Origin: Triticum aestivum
Lineage: Eukaryota; Streptophyta; Magnoliopsida; Poales; Poaceae
Length of the DNA stretch: 64,000 nt
Direction: 5' to 3'
Assembly (NCBI RefSeq): GCF_018294505.1
Contig: NC_057808.1
Coordinates: 229,211,780 to 229,275,779 of the forward strand
Shown here: positions 11,230-22,409 of the stretch, piece by piece
Layout: each line of letters starts with the position of its first letter
Position numbering within the stretch: position 1 is the first letter of the stretch
Made by a program: the position numbers and the translations under genes
The notes under the pieces: model-generated
Database searches by the model: none
The model's input: only the letters and a program-made list of their open reading frames with translations
What the model was told of the DNA's origin: nothing

Positions 11230-11340
11230 ATGCCTACATTACATTGATGAATTGGAGTTATTGTGTATCAATCTAGGTTGTGACTGTTATATGACGAATG
11301 TCATCCCATAGAAGTACCCATCACTGATCCAATGCCTACG
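11230..11340 (+). mobile_element. Host element S, LTR piece 1 (Sabrina-like Athila)
   Basis: The sequence continues across element A: the last bases here (...gcctacg) join to 29914 when A and one copy of CTACG are removed. I recognise it as the right half of a Sabrina-like LTR. Its left side abuts the CACTA-like end at 11229, so the beginning of the LTR has been lost or lies to the left of the CACTA-like element. Confidence 0.65.
11336..11340. repeat. Target-site duplication of element A, left copy (CTACG)
   Basis: CTACG directly precedes the LTR start TGTCGG at 11341 and is repeated at 29909-29913 directly after the other LTR. Confidence 0.92.
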
Positions 11341-12212
11341 TGTCGGATTGCGGGTTCCGGCAAAACCCTTGAGGTTCGAACACTGGGGTGCGCATGAAGA
11401 TCTCTCCTCCCCCTAGCTCATGCTCTCACCACAATCTCAAAGCTCAGCACGCCGAACTCGCAGAACAAGGGACACATGGTTTATACTGGTTCGGGCCACT
11501 GATGTGGTGTAATACCCTACTCCAGTGTGGTGTGGTGGATTGCCTCTTGGGCTGAGGATGAAAAAGTACAAGGGAAGAACAGCCTCCTGAGGAGAGGTGT
11601 TCTTGTGCTTGTGTGTGTGAGGATGATCTGAATAGCCCAAGATCAGTTGCCTCCTACTGTGGTGGCTAGTCCTATTTATAAAGGCCCCGGTCCTCTTCCC
11701 AATATAGGCGGGAAGGGATCGAAAAACGGCCAAATTTGAAGGGAGACAACTAGTACATGTTATCCTGACTAGAGGTGGTCTTCGCCTACCAAAGGCTCTG
11801 GTGGTGACGCCGTCCTGGGCTCCACGGTGCCTCCGTCCTGCTGGTCTTGGTCTTGTTGCACTGATATGGCAACCTTTGCCTGATGCCTCGGAACTCCTCG
11901 CCTGTGCTTGCCTCTTTAGCACCAAAGAGGAAACGAGTACACTGCATGCTCTGGCGCCCGCCTGGCCTTGGTCGTCATGGCTTGCATCAGAGGAACCTCG
12001 CGAGGTGCCCCTTGCCTTGATCTCTCCGCTCCTCGCGAGCCAGCCTAGTGAGGCCGCCCCCGAGGAGGTCTTGCATCGTCCGCCTCACGAGGCTTGGCCC
12101 CTCGCGAGGGTCTTGAGTGTTCGTTCATGAAGATGGGCCGTACAGGGCTACTGACGGAGCCACACCATGGGCCGCAGGCAGGCAAGTCTGGGGACCCCCG
12201 TTCACACCGACA
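11341..12212 (-). repeat. Element A, 3' LTR (872 bp)
   Basis: It starts tgtcggattgcggg and ends ccgaca. It matches 29085-29908 throughout but holds about 70 bases (around 11858-11928) that are absent from the other LTR. It contains the shared boxes GGTTCGGGCC at 11488 and TAATACCCTACT at 11510. Confidence 0.93.
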
Positions 12213-12505
12213 GTAGACCCCGGGCCCAAGGCGTGCTCAGACTTGGCTTCGAGGCGAAGCCAAGGGGCAAGTGCGGAGCCCTGCGGGCCCCAACAGCCTA
12301 CGCCCTTGGTTGATGCGTGCCGATTGATGGGACGTGGGCGTCTCTGCTTCCCCATGCTGCCTCAGCAATTTCCCGACTGACAAAAGACTGGCGCGGGCTA
12401 CATTTTCCTTCATTGCTTTCCTTCGTCTTGCTCCAGACCCCCTTTCTCGCTCCATGCTTCCAGAGACTCCAGATCCGCCCAGATCCTCCTTCAAGCCTGC
12501 CGCCA

Positions 12506-15257
12506 ATGGCACCCAAGAAAGCTTGGGCCGCTCCCTCGCCATCGTGGTACGAGCCAACACTTGATGCGCCGAGCGTTTCAGAGAAGAACCTTGCCGCCAT
12601 GCTCCTGATGATGGCGGAGGGTGATGAGAAGTGGAAGATTGCACTCCGGGTTGGCTCCGCCGAGCCGGAGGCCCCAGGCAGCACTTTCTACCCCTTCTTC
12701 ATGAGGAGCATCGTCGCCGGGTTGGTTCCCCCTTTGTCCGACTTCTTCTACTCCGTCCTCAGCCACTAAAATATCCATGCCCTCCATCTTCATCCCAACT
12801 CCATCCTCCTCCTGTCGATCTTTGCCTTTTACTGTGAGGCGTACATTGGAGTGATGCCGTCCGTGGCGCTGCTGCGCCAATTCTTCTTCCTCCGGATCAA
12901 GGAGGGCCACTACTCTGGGTGTGTTGGCTTTGTCACGGCCAACAAGACCAACACCATCTTGAAGGCCGGGAAGAAGGCCGAGGGCTTCAGGAGCAAGTGG
13001 GTCCTGATGGACGCCAAGTGCTCCCACCCCCAGCTGGTGCTGCCAACGGAGATGCCCGTGTCCTAAGAGGGGTGGCTTTGCGCAAAGCTCACCGACCCCC
13101 GGGCGACGCAGGTGTTGGAGAGGATGACCTCCGACCCGAGGCCTGGTAACTCAAGGGCGACGAAGCTGACGGGGACCATGATCGACAAAGAATTCATGGC
13201 GCAGTGCATGGCTCCCCTTTAGGCGCGCCCGCGCCCCTTGTGGAAGCTCGGAGATGAAGGGGACGACCTTCGCCTGCGCCCGGAGGCCCTTTCCGACGAG
13301 GAGTTGTGCTTGGCCCTCCGCTCCTTGGTTGGGGATGACCAAGGGTACCCGCCGGACTCCATCGTTCCCTTGTTCCGCCGCTCAGATGGGGCAGAGGCTG
13401 CCGCCGCCATGCCCGTCCTCGACGGGCGTGGGCTTGTACCGCCTGCGCCCTCGAACGTCCCGGTGGCGAAGACTCCGGTGGACGTGTATTCCAGTGAGTC
13501 TCGCGAGAAGGAAGAGGAGGAAGAAGAGGAGGAGGAGCGCGACTCGGAGGCGTCCCACGAAGGGGTGGGGGAGACCTCCCCTTTGCGCAAGGCCGACATC
13601 CTCCGCACCCTGCCTGATGACGATGACGAGGCCGATGTCCCCCTAGGAAGGGGGAGCCGCACGCGGCAGGGGGCTCCTGGAGGTCCAAGGTCAGTCCCCG
13701 GAGGAGGTCATCGGTCGAGGTTCCGATGAGGGGAAGGTCGGCGCTGATCACCCGAGACGACGACCCTATTCTGACACTGCCTGGAGCTGCTTCCGGCCTA
13801 TCTGTTGCCCCCTCTTCTGCGCCTGGAGCCCTTGCACCCGCGCCTCAGGCTGCGAGGCTCTCAGGTTTCTAGCTCAAGAAGCAGAGGGACTACGCCGCGG
13901 TGGACCAGTAAGCATTCTCGCCCTGCCTTGTTCTTGCTTCCACTGCTGATTCTAGGTGCTTCTCTTTTGCTCAATTAGGCCGACGCCCACGGCAAAGAAG
14001 CGGAAGGAGGGAGCGGTAGTACTGCTCGGGAACAAATCGCCTGCGGTGGCCTTACCCTCCTCCATGGGGAAGGGCAGTGACGGTGCTCGCGCTTCCCCGG
14101 CCCGATCGTCCTCGCTAGACTTGGGGGAGCGTCCTCCGGAGGAGGCAGCCCCCGTAGCCCCGCTGGCTCCAGAGGTACCGACGTCCAGCTCAGTTGCTGG
14201 GGTCCCCAAAGCTCAGGAGCCCCCAGCCTCCCAGGCCATGGTGACGACGTTGCCTCCTCCTTCTCCCGTCGCACTACTGACGCCGGATCCTTCCGCCTCC
14301 CCTGACGTCTTGCAGCTTGCTCTTTCCGCGCTGACCCTGCTGCGGGAGGATCTTCAGGGCACCGACCGTCGCCCGGTGGTTGGGCGCCTGGAGCTGATCG
14401 CTGGCTGGCTTCACTCCGATGTGTCCATCCGGGCGGCACTGAGTCAGGCTGTGGCGGCCTCCGAGGAGGACAAGCAGGCCGTCGCTCCAGCCGCGGCTGC
14501 CCGTGAGGTGTCGCGGAAGGATGCCCGGGCCACCCAGGATCGCTGTCAGTCGCTGGAGGCTGAGCTAGAGACAATGCGTCACGAGCGTGCGGACGAAGCT
14601 CGAGGCCGCAAGTCGGAGGAGGAGAAGCTGAAGGCCCGAGAGGACGCCGTCAGGGGCCGCGACACCGAGCTGGAGCAGTTGGCAAAGGCGCAAGCTACGG
14701 AGTGCAGCCGGCTGGAGAAGCTGGAGCAGAAGATGGAGGCAGAGAGGGCCGAGCTTGAAGCCAAGGCGAAGGTCCTGGCTGAGGACCGCGCGGCCTTCAA
14801 GTCCCTCAAGAAGAGGTCCCGTGTGGCACTACGGGCACTCTACGAGAAGGGCTTGGAGGAGCCGCTGGCTACAGACGATGAGGGCCCCACCCAGCTGCTT
14901 CCCCATCTGGTCACGACGCTCGAGGACGTCGTGGGCGGGATCGGCCCCTTGGTGGAGGACGAAGCCCGCACACTTTCCTCGGCCATGCTGACTCGCATCT
15001 TCAGCCACCTCCATCTTCGCGACCCCGCCGCCAACCTTGATGAGCTGTTGGAGCCTGTGGATGACAAGCGCTGCGCAGCTGCCGCCAAAGCCGTGAAGGG
15101 CCAGGTGGAGGCTTTGCGGAAGAAGTTCCGCTCCTTCGATCCTAAGCCCTCAGCAGGTGGCGCTGCCGAACCTGCAACCCCGGCTAGCGGCATAGGTGAG
15201 GGCAGCATCACCGTTGAAGGGGCACCGCTTGCAAGCAGCGACAGCGTCCAGGGGTGA
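12506..15257 (+). pseudogene. Antisense gene of element A: PF04195-like domain plus coiled coil
   Basis: The frame opens at the ATG at 12506 ('MAPKKAWAAPSPSW') and stays in a single frame to 13729, apart from in-frame stops at 12767, 13064 and 13220. Residues about 65-185 resemble the 'putative gypsy type transposon' domain PF04195: 'FFMRSIVAGLVPPLSDFF', then 'EAYIGVMPSVALLRQFF'. An acidic Ser/Glu run follows (about 13495-13560). A 71-bp intron with GT-AG ends (13908-13978) precedes an open 3' exon to 15257. That exon holds an alanine-rich linker, a long Glu/Arg/Lys coiled coil (about 14510-14815) and a helical C-terminus. The gene is read against gag-pol. Its function is unknown; despite the Pfam name there is no evidence for transposase activity. 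The stops make this copy a pseudogene, although the 3' exon is intact over more than 400 codons. Confidence 0.8.
13908..13978 (+). other. Intron of the antisense gene of A
   Basis: Donor ca|gtaagc at 13908 and acceptor caattag| ending at 13978 remove a TAA-containing 71-bp stretch and keep frame between 'YAAVDQ' and 'PTPTAKKRKE'. The intron exists only in the plus direction, so this strand has been transcribed and spliced in the past. Confidence 0.7.
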
Positions 15258-15410
15258 TGGGATGACTTGCTAGTGACTCCTTTCCCTGCTTGGCTCCTGC
15301 AATACGTACCATGCCTCGTGGAGGCGTTAAACTTGTGTTTGGTATTTGAAGAACAATATGTCTTGTAATATTTGTTTGAGATTTTGCAATTTCCTTCCTG
15401 TTTGCTTGAT

Positions 15411-15750
15411 GTTCTATGTCGGCAGGGCCCGACCTCGCGCATACCTCAGCCACCGTTGGGTCGTCCGGATCACCAGGACGAGACAAAGGGGTGAGGGGCT
15501 ACGTGGCTAGTTTGGCTCCTGAGTCGCGATGCTCAGGAGCCCCCCTTGACGCGCAAACAACTTACAGGAAGCAGCTGCAGGAGTAGGCCTAGTGTTCTAC
15601 GTCGGCAGGGCCCGACCCTGCGCATACCTCAGCCGCCGTTGGGTCGTCCGGATCACCAGGACGAGACCAAGGGGTGAGGGGCTACGTGGCCAGTTAGTCA
15701 CCTAAGTCGCGATGCTCAGGAGTCCCCCTTGACGCTCAAACAACATTCAT
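15411..15750. repeat. Two direct repeats of about 157 bp, period 183 bp
   Basis: Copies at 15411-15567 and 15594-15750 begin with gttcta(t/c)gtcggcaggg and include gccgttgggtcgtccggatc-type blocks. They differ at about a dozen positions. They lie just 3' of the antisense gene of A, in the non-coding zone between the two convergent genes. Confidence 0.85.
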
Positions 15751-15852
15751 ACCTTTTCCATCACCGAGGCTCCGCTCGGGAGGGGTGCGCGGAGACCAAT
15801 TCCGAGGGACCTGGCAGGGTGGCGTACGCTCGGGCGTGACCCGAGTGCGGGC

Positions 15853-15857
15853 CCCGT
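15853..15857. repeat. Target-site duplication of element B, left copy (CCCGT)
   Basis: CCCGT precedes the LTR start TGTCGG at 15858 and is repeated at 25056-25060. Confidence 0.92.
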
Positions 15858-16339
15858 TGTCGGTGTCAAAACCGGCGGATCTTGGGTAGGGGGTCCCGAA
15901 CTGTGCGTATAAGGTCGATGGTTACAGGGGACGGGGGACACGATGTTTACCCAGGTTCGGGCCCTCTCTATGGAGGTAATACCCTACTTCCTGCTTGATT
16001 GATCTTCATGAATATGAGTATTACAAGAGTTGATCTACCACGAGATTGTAATGGCTAAACCCTAGAAGCCTAGCCTGTATGACTATGGTAATGAGTATAT
16101 ATCCTTTCCGGACTACACCCTCCTGTTTATATAGACGCCGGGGGGATCTAGGGTTACATAGAGTCGGTTACATAAGAAGGAATCTTCATAGTTGGTTGCC
16201 AAGCTTGCCTTCCACACCAAGGAGAGTCCTATCCGGAGACGGGTACAGTCTTCAGCCTTCGTGTCTTCACAGCCCATCAGTCCGGCCCATGTATATCAGG
16301 CCGGACGCCCTGAGGACCCCTTAGTCCAGGACTTCCTCA
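15858..16339 (-). repeat. Element B, 3' LTR (482 bp)
   Basis: It starts tgtcggtgtc and ends acttcctca. The shared boxes GGTTCGGGCC (15954) and TAATACCCTACT (15977) are present. Confidence 0.93.
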
Positions 16340-16768
16340 GTAGCCCCTGAACCTGGCTTCAATGACGAGGAGTCCGGCGCGCAGATTGTCTTCGGCATTG
16401 CAAGGCGGGTTCCCTTTTTTCCGAACTCCAAGATAGTCTTGGGACGCGATAATAGTATCCGGACCTGTCACACACACCATACACAACCACAGAGAGAATA
16501 TAATTTTACACGAGTCCAATCCGCTGACAAATTTTTGTAGCATGACATTACGCCCGACCGGTCATAATTCTGGACCGTTTTGTGTCCGACGCTCCACGTC
16601 CCGAGACGCGGTTGGCATTGGCACGTCTTGTCAAAGCAGAGATCGTGCCCCCTTATCGCGGGATTCTCATCAATGCGGGTATGGGTAACCCAACCGTGCT
16701 GTTTACACCGGCCTTGGGAATAGGCGAGCTTTTAGGGTGAGTGCGGAGGCGCTTGATATTTGTGGCCT

Positions 16769-16779
16769 GTATAAGGGGA
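16769..16779 (+). promoter_or_regulatory. TATA-like box of the antisense gene of B
   Basis: tgtataagggg lies 430 bases inside the left LTR boundary and about 110 bases upstream of the antisense ATG at 16888, on the plus strand. It suggests an internal promoter separate from the LTR promoter. Confidence 0.5.
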
Positions 16780-16887
16780 TAAGGATTCCCTTTTTTCACC
16801 CACACCCTTTCTCTCCTTCAGCCCTTCCGTCCTTGAGCTCCAGCGCCCAAGCTTCAGCTTTTCCTCGTTCGATAAAGCACTTCAAAC

Positions 16888-19800
16888 ATGTCCGGATCCG
16901 GAGCTGGAGGCAATTGGATGGCCTCCTCCGTTAAGAAGAAGGGCACCAAGGAGCTCCGGGAGGCCGGATACCTGACCAAGGAGATCGCTCACCGACTCCC
17001 GGTCAAAGGACAGATCGTCCCTACTCCAGAGCCCCATGAGAGGGTTGTGTTTCTCACACATTTTGTCCGCGGGCTGGGATTCCCTCTCCACCCGTTCGTC
17101 CATGGACTGATGTTTTACTACGGGCTAGACTTCCATGACCTAGCCCCTAACTTTATTCTCAACATCACGACATTTATTGTCGTGTGCCAGGCCTTTTCCG
17201 TATCCCACCTCATTTCGGCCTATGGCTGAAGACCTTCAATGTGAAGCCGAAGGTGGTGAGCGGCCAACAAGCGGAGTGCGGAGGCGCCATGGTGGGCAAG
17301 ATGCCCAATGTTACCTGGCCCAAAGGCTCCTTCGCGGAGACCGTGAAGGGGTGGCAATCGGGGTGGTTCTACATCACCGAGCCGCGCGACACTGACTGGG
17401 CGGCGGCCCCCGAGTTCTGATCTAGAATCCCGATGCGGCTCACCTCCTCGCAACAGAGGGGCCTAACCTGGGGTCCCTTGAACGAGCTGACTGGGCTCCA
17501 GATGTGCGTCCAGAACATGATAGACAGGAAAATCAAGCTTGTCAACGTGATCCAGGTCATGCTCATTCGTCGAGTCCTTCCGTGCCAACGCCGGACTTGC
17601 CGTCTGTGGGAGTACGATCCGACCAAGCACCAGATGCTACTAGAGCTCTTCGGCGCGACGCACGAAGACATCTGGAAAGTGCTCTTCAAGGCCGGCGAGA
17701 CACCACCGCCCACGACCGAGGACCGCGGGCTTAGCTTAAAACGACAGGCTACTTCGATAAGTTCTTTCATGTTTTCAAGGTATACCCTTTACTAGCATAT
17801 TTTGAGGAAAAAGCCTAAGCCTTCCTATCCATGTTTTCAGGCCTGGATCGAGGTAGCAGGGGGGATTAACTGTCCGACCCCGCTGCCCGAAGACCCAGAA
17901 TTCCCATTACTGACTAAAATGCTATTTCCAGCTCCTTATGAGGTGCCAGAGAAGACGGCCAAGAAAGGGGCCAAAGGGCCCCGGAGGGGCCCTCGCCGAA
18001 AGGGCGCTTCGGACGTGATGTCCGAAGACGAGACTCACTCTTCGTCCGCCGAAGACAATGACGAGGAGGAAGAAGAAGAAGATGACTCCCCACCTGAGGC
18101 GGGGAGGAAGAAGAGAGCGGCCTCAACGAACCTGGAGGCGCAGGCGCCCAAGAGGGGGAAAGGCTCCCTCGCGGATAACTCCGTGTGGGACATCGATAGC
18201 AGTCCGGAGCGACCTCCCCGGACCAAGCCTCGGGCCGTATCGTAAGTATCAAAATCTTTATGCACGCCCAAATGTCTGGCCTTTCCACCTTGTAATATTG
18301 ATATGTTTGAATCATGTTATTGCAGTCCGGCCCAGGACAGTTCTCCGCGATCTTCATCAGAAGGTTCGCTGGACCCAAAGGAGAGGGCCAGCATGTCACC
18401 GCCGCCTGCTTACTCTCCCTTGGCCAAGGGTGATGATGAGGAGGTGTCCCGAAGGACCTCCTCAGACCGGGGGAATGTTCCGGAGATCATCAGGGTGGCG
18501 CCCCAGGATGACTTCCGGGCCGTCGGACATATGGGGGAAAAAGACCCTGTAGAGACGGATGATGCGGGTCGAGTTCTATTCGACCCTCAGCCGGACTCTA
18601 TTCCGGAGACCTATACGGCTCCGGAGTCTGGCGAATGGCCTTCCCTGACCTGAGGGGGTGTGCTGCCGGTAACCTCTATCCAACCAGAGGTGCCGGATCA
18701 TCTACTGGAAGCGCTGCAAGGTGCCTCTATTGTGGATGAGCACCATGCCCATATGGGTATGGTGATCGAAAAGGTTCAGTCCGCCAAAAACGGACTAACC
18801 GAAGCCTGCGCTAGCCTTCTAATAGGCTTTGAGGTGAGTAATGTAATTGTAGGAGAATATCACAGTGTAGACAGGAGCCCCTGATGCTTTGTTCGGTGTT
18901 CGGAAAAGAAGCCGAACAGAGGATCAAAAATAATTTTCGCAGGAGTCTAACATAAGGTGTCTATGTGAATAAGCAGGCATCGCTGCAGTCTACTACCGCC
19001 CATACTGCGGAGGTCTCCAGACTAAAGCAGAAACTGGAGCGGGCCGAGGAAGAGCTCGGCCTCGTGAAAAAGCAGCTGGAGGATAGCCAAGGTATGCAGT
19101 AACCTGCGGGTACATTTAAGAAGGATAAATGGTTCAGGCTGACTAAAGTGTCATGAACTTTACTAGGGGCCACGATCGAGGTGGCGGCCCTCAAAAAGGC
19201 GTTAGCCGAGGCCGAAGAAAAAGCGGCCAAGGAACATGCCGCGTGCGAAAAGCACGAGGCCAGGGTCAGCAAGGTTCAGCAAGAGCTCCAGGACGCCGTC
19301 AAGAAGTACGAGTCCTTGGAGCGTGATTCTAAGACACAAGAGTCCGAACTTGCGAAGGCCCGCCAGAGTGTGCAAGATGCCCGAGCCGAAGCCCAGATCG
19401 CCCTCCAGGAAATCCAGGCGGCCAAGAAGATTGCAACAGGTAAGGCTTTCACTATGCAGGGCAAGTATGCAAAGGAAACGGTCCTTGTACTTACCGAACT
19501 TATGTTTTCCAGGGGTGTTTACCGATCTGCCGCGCAGCGTATCAGATGCTGCCGAGTTCTATCGGGCCGAAGAAGGGATGTCTACGGAGAAGATGTTCTG
19601 GTCCCAATATCTTGGACCAGAACAGCCGGAGCCCTTTAGCGACCAGTTGAAACAGCTGGTCGAGCTGCACAAGTTGGCCGAGTTAGCCATGAAGGACCTG
19701 ATAGTCCGGATGTGGCCTGCCGAGCCCATGCCCAGCAGCTACTTTGGACTTGTGAATCGGCTTGTGAGTGCCTGCCCACGGCTTGAAGTCGTGAAGCGGT

Positions 19801-19996
19801 CGGTCTGCATTGAGGGTGCACGGATGGCATTCGCGCGCGTGAAGACGCACTAGGCGAAGATGGATGCCAAGAAGTTGATGACGGAGGGGCCACCTGAGGG
19901 CAAGGAGCATCGTCGACCCAAGCTGTATTTCGACGGTGTCCTGGAGGGATCCCGCCTTATGGCGGAGCAATGTGCGAAGGACATGATATTCCCATG
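16888..19996 (+). pseudogene. Antisense gene of element B: PF04195-like domain plus coiled coil, multi-exon
   Basis: From the ATG at 16888 ('MSGSGAGGNWMASSVKKKG') the first exon encodes the PF04195-like domain, with 'FVRGLGFPLHPFVHGLMFYY' at about residues 60-80 and, after a frame change near 17190, 'GWQSGWFYITEPRDTDW'. Later exons encode an acidic Ser/Glu-rich part with Lys/Arg clusters (17841-18241), a Pro/Ser/Asp-rich part (18326-18652), a coiled coil (about 18985-19439) and a globular-looking end (19513-19996). Good GT-AG introns lie at 18242-18325, 19092-19166 and 19440-19512. A further one at 17780-17840 is likely but out of phase here. Breaks: the frameshift near 17190, and stops after 17418, 18652 and 19851. 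It is read against gag-protease. The function is unknown. Confidence 0.8.
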
Positions 19997-20286
19997 AAAA
20001 CATTCGGGTTGTCCTATAATATGAAACAAGATCGGTATGTAATATGATGCTTGTGATTAAATTTTACCTCCTGTGCGGCCATTTATTAAAATCTAAGGGT
20101 TGACCAGTCGTCGGCTTCTGCCCCATGTAGATAGTACGGGGGTGTTCGGGATAAATCTAAACACTCTTTACTCCACATTCTGGTCCTTAAAGGAGGTGTT
20201 TAGCGCAACGAACAAGGCAATCAGACTATACGGCCTTTATTACCCTCACTTAGCCATAGGAGTTTGACCATGAAAATTTCGGCAAA

Positions 20287-20318
20287 GCCCCTAGTCTTCG
20301 GAAGGCCGAACTAGGGGC
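20287..20318. other. Perfect 9-bp inverted repeat (possible hairpin)
   Basis: gcccctagt at 20287-20295 pairs with actaggggc at 20310-20318 across 14 bases. It lies in the 1.1-kb non-coding stretch between the ends of the convergent antisense gene and the protease frame of element B, where both transcripts should end. A role in transcript ending is only a guess. Confidence 0.5.
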
Positions 20319-21074
20319 GTTATACACGCCTAATCGGAGAAAACCGATTCCTCGCATAAAGCGGAAAAACTCTAGGGATTTGAGACCTCTCGAACAGCTG
20401 ACCAGCTCTCGCCACATCATGACAGTCAGTGTTTGGCTTTCTCTACTGAGGTGCTCGTCCGGAAGAACCGGGACACAATTGCAGTAGTTCTCCCTTTACT
20501 AGCCTAGCCGATATAGCGGAACGTAAGGTAGCAAACACAGGAGCCAGGCAACCCAACTATTGACCAAAGACATGATTCGGAGCCGATGCATATAATGCTA
20601 TAAGTTCGGGGTGCCGAACTGTAGTGTAAAAGTGTTCGGACTTTTGTTGCCGTAATGCGGGGCGTGATGAAGCCCCTAGCGCAGTAATACTTACCAGAAT
20701 GTATGCGTGCAACGAGTAATAAATACAAAGGAAAAAAGGGGGAGATTAAGTGATAAACTGACGCTACCCTTTATTTTTGTAATGAGATTAATACGTCGAG
20801 GCGTATTTGTACATGTAATATGATAAGCAAAAAAGGCTATTTAACATGCCAAGACCAAGTGCGAGCTGCGTGCGGGTATGTAAAACAGGTATAGCAATCG
20901 TTAACGGAGGCCACCTGGGGGTTCCCTTGTGCGCCAAAGCTCCTTGCCTCCTTGGTGTGTCCGACAAACGGGTTGTCAGAAGAAACCTCGAAAAGAGAGA
21001 AGAGACCTGAAATTGAAAAGAAAAGGTACGCGAATCCTGGGGTTGGTCGAGCCGCACTATGGATCGCGAGCTAG

Positions 21075-22409
21075 CTATGCCTCCGTCCATATCCATGGGT
21101 TTTTGGGCGCGTAGTTATGTACGTGTGGTACGAGTGCCACTCCCTTATCGGGGCTAGGACGGAGGACGAATTGCGAATCAAGCTCTTGACGAGCCGAGCT
21201 GTCCTGTTGCAGTGTAGTCCGGACCCTCTTAACAATGTCCAGGGGCTCGGCAGCCGGATTATAGTTCTGCTTGAGAAGGCCGTTCTGTACCTCTGCTGCT
21301 AGGGCGGCTGTGTGCACCTCAGTACGGAGGGAGCGTTCCGTGTTTCCATTGACTGTTATGACGCCGCGTGGACCGGGCATCTTGAGCTTGAGATAAGCAT
21401 AGCGTGGCACCGCGTTGAATCTAGCAAACGCGGTTCGTCCGAGCAGTGCATGGTAGCCGCTGTGGAAGGGGACGATATCGAAGATTAGCTCTTCGCTTTG
21501 GAAGTTGTCCGGGGAACCGAAGACCACCTCCAGCGTGATTGAGCCCGTACAACGGGCCTCTACGCCTGGTATGACTCCTTTAAAGGTAGTCTTTGTGGGC
21601 TTGATTCGTGAGGGATTAATGCCCATTTTGCGCACTGTATCCTGATAGAGCAGGTTGAGGCTGCTACCACCGTCCATTAGGACTCGTGTTAGGTGAAATC
21701 CGTCGATGACTGGGTCAAGGACCAGTGCGACCGAACTGCCATGACGGATACTAGTTGGATGATCTCTACGATCAAAGGTGATCGGAAATGACGACCATGG
21801 ATTGAATTTTGGGGCGACTGGCTCTGCCGCATAGACGTCCCTGAGTGTGCGCTTGCGCTCCCTTTTGGGTATGTGTGTAGCATATATCATGTTCACCGTT
21901 TTGACTTGAGGGGGAAATTTCTTCTTCCCCAAGGTGTTCGGCTGCCGGGGCTTTTCGTCGTCGTCCTCGCTTTGCGATCCCATTTCCTTGCTCTCGGTAT
22001 TTGACTTGCTGGCTTGCTTGAAAACCCGGCAATCTCTGTTGGTATGATTGGCTTGTTTGTCTCGGGTGCCGTGTATCTGGCACGGACGATCGAGTATGTG
22101 GTCCAAGCTGGATGGTCCCTCGCTATTCCTTTTATAAGGTTTCTTTTGCTGGCCAGACTTGGAGCCACTGAATCTGGCGTGAACTGCAGTGTCATCGGTG
22201 TTATCGCCATTACTTCGGCGTTTGTGTCTATTTGCGCCGGGTCTTGCCGGTGCTGTTTTTGGCCTCGGAGGGGCCTGCCTCGTTGGTTGTGTTTTTACTA
22301 TGAGCCAACCAACTATCTTCACCCGCGCAAAAGCGGGTCGTGAGTGCCGTGAGGGCTGCCATAGACTTCGGCTTTTCTTGGCCGAGGTGGCGGGCGAGCC
22401 ATTCGTCAC
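21075..22409 (-). CDS. Element B Gag C-terminus and aspartic protease
   Basis: An open frame of 444 codons on the minus strand. The first part covers the end of Gag with a basic Lys/Arg-rich region and a Cys/His segment ('CQIHGTRDKQANHTNRDC') of the nucleic-acid-binding type seen in Gag proteins of this group. The middle carries the protease-like active site 'VLMDGGSSLNLLY' (residues about 245-257) and the flap-like 'HALLGRTAFARFNAVP'. Retropepsins cleave the polyprotein within the virus-like particle. The frame ends with a short tail at 21075 and no polymerase follows. The beginning is shared with the upstream Gag frame through a frame change near 22300, so the annotated ATG is not a real start. 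Confidence 0.75.
   Translation of the reverse strand: MTNGSPATSAKKSRSLWQPSRHSRPAFARVKIVGWLIVKTQPTRQAPPRPKTAPARPGANRHKRRSNGDNTDDTAVHARFSGSKSGQQKKPYKRNSEGPSSLDHILDRPCQIHGTRDKQANHTNRDCRVFKQASKSNTESKEMGSQSEDDDEKPRQPNTLGKKKFPPQVKTVNMIYATHIPKRERKRTLRDVYAAEPVAPKFNPWSSFPITFDRRDHPTSIRHGSSVALVLDPVIDGFHLTRVLMDGGSSLNLLYQDTVRKMGINPSRIKPTKTTFKGVIPGVEARCTGSITLEVVFGSPDNFQSEELIFDIVPFHSGYHALLGRTAFARFNAVPRYAYLKLKMPGPRGVITVNGNTERSLRTEVHTAALAAEVQNGLLKQNYNPAAEPLDIVKRVRTTLQQDSSARQELDSQFVLRPSPDKGVALVPHVHNYAPKNPWIWTEA

Noticed and set aside
11230..11340. Insertion of the CACTA-like element into the LTR of S
   Set aside because: The left half of the LTR and a second 3-bp duplication were not found, so insertion cannot be separated from a deletion junction.
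13194..13751. Minus-strand frames of 147-185 codons opposite the antisense gene of A
   Set aside because: Low-complexity Ser/Pro/Arg composition is the shadow of the acidic Glu-rich run on the plus strand.
12506..15257. Host gene or DNA transposase, as the Pfam name of the domain might suggest
   Set aside because: It lies inside paired LTRs with a target duplication, related genes occur in other elements here, and no catalytic residues of a transposase are visible.
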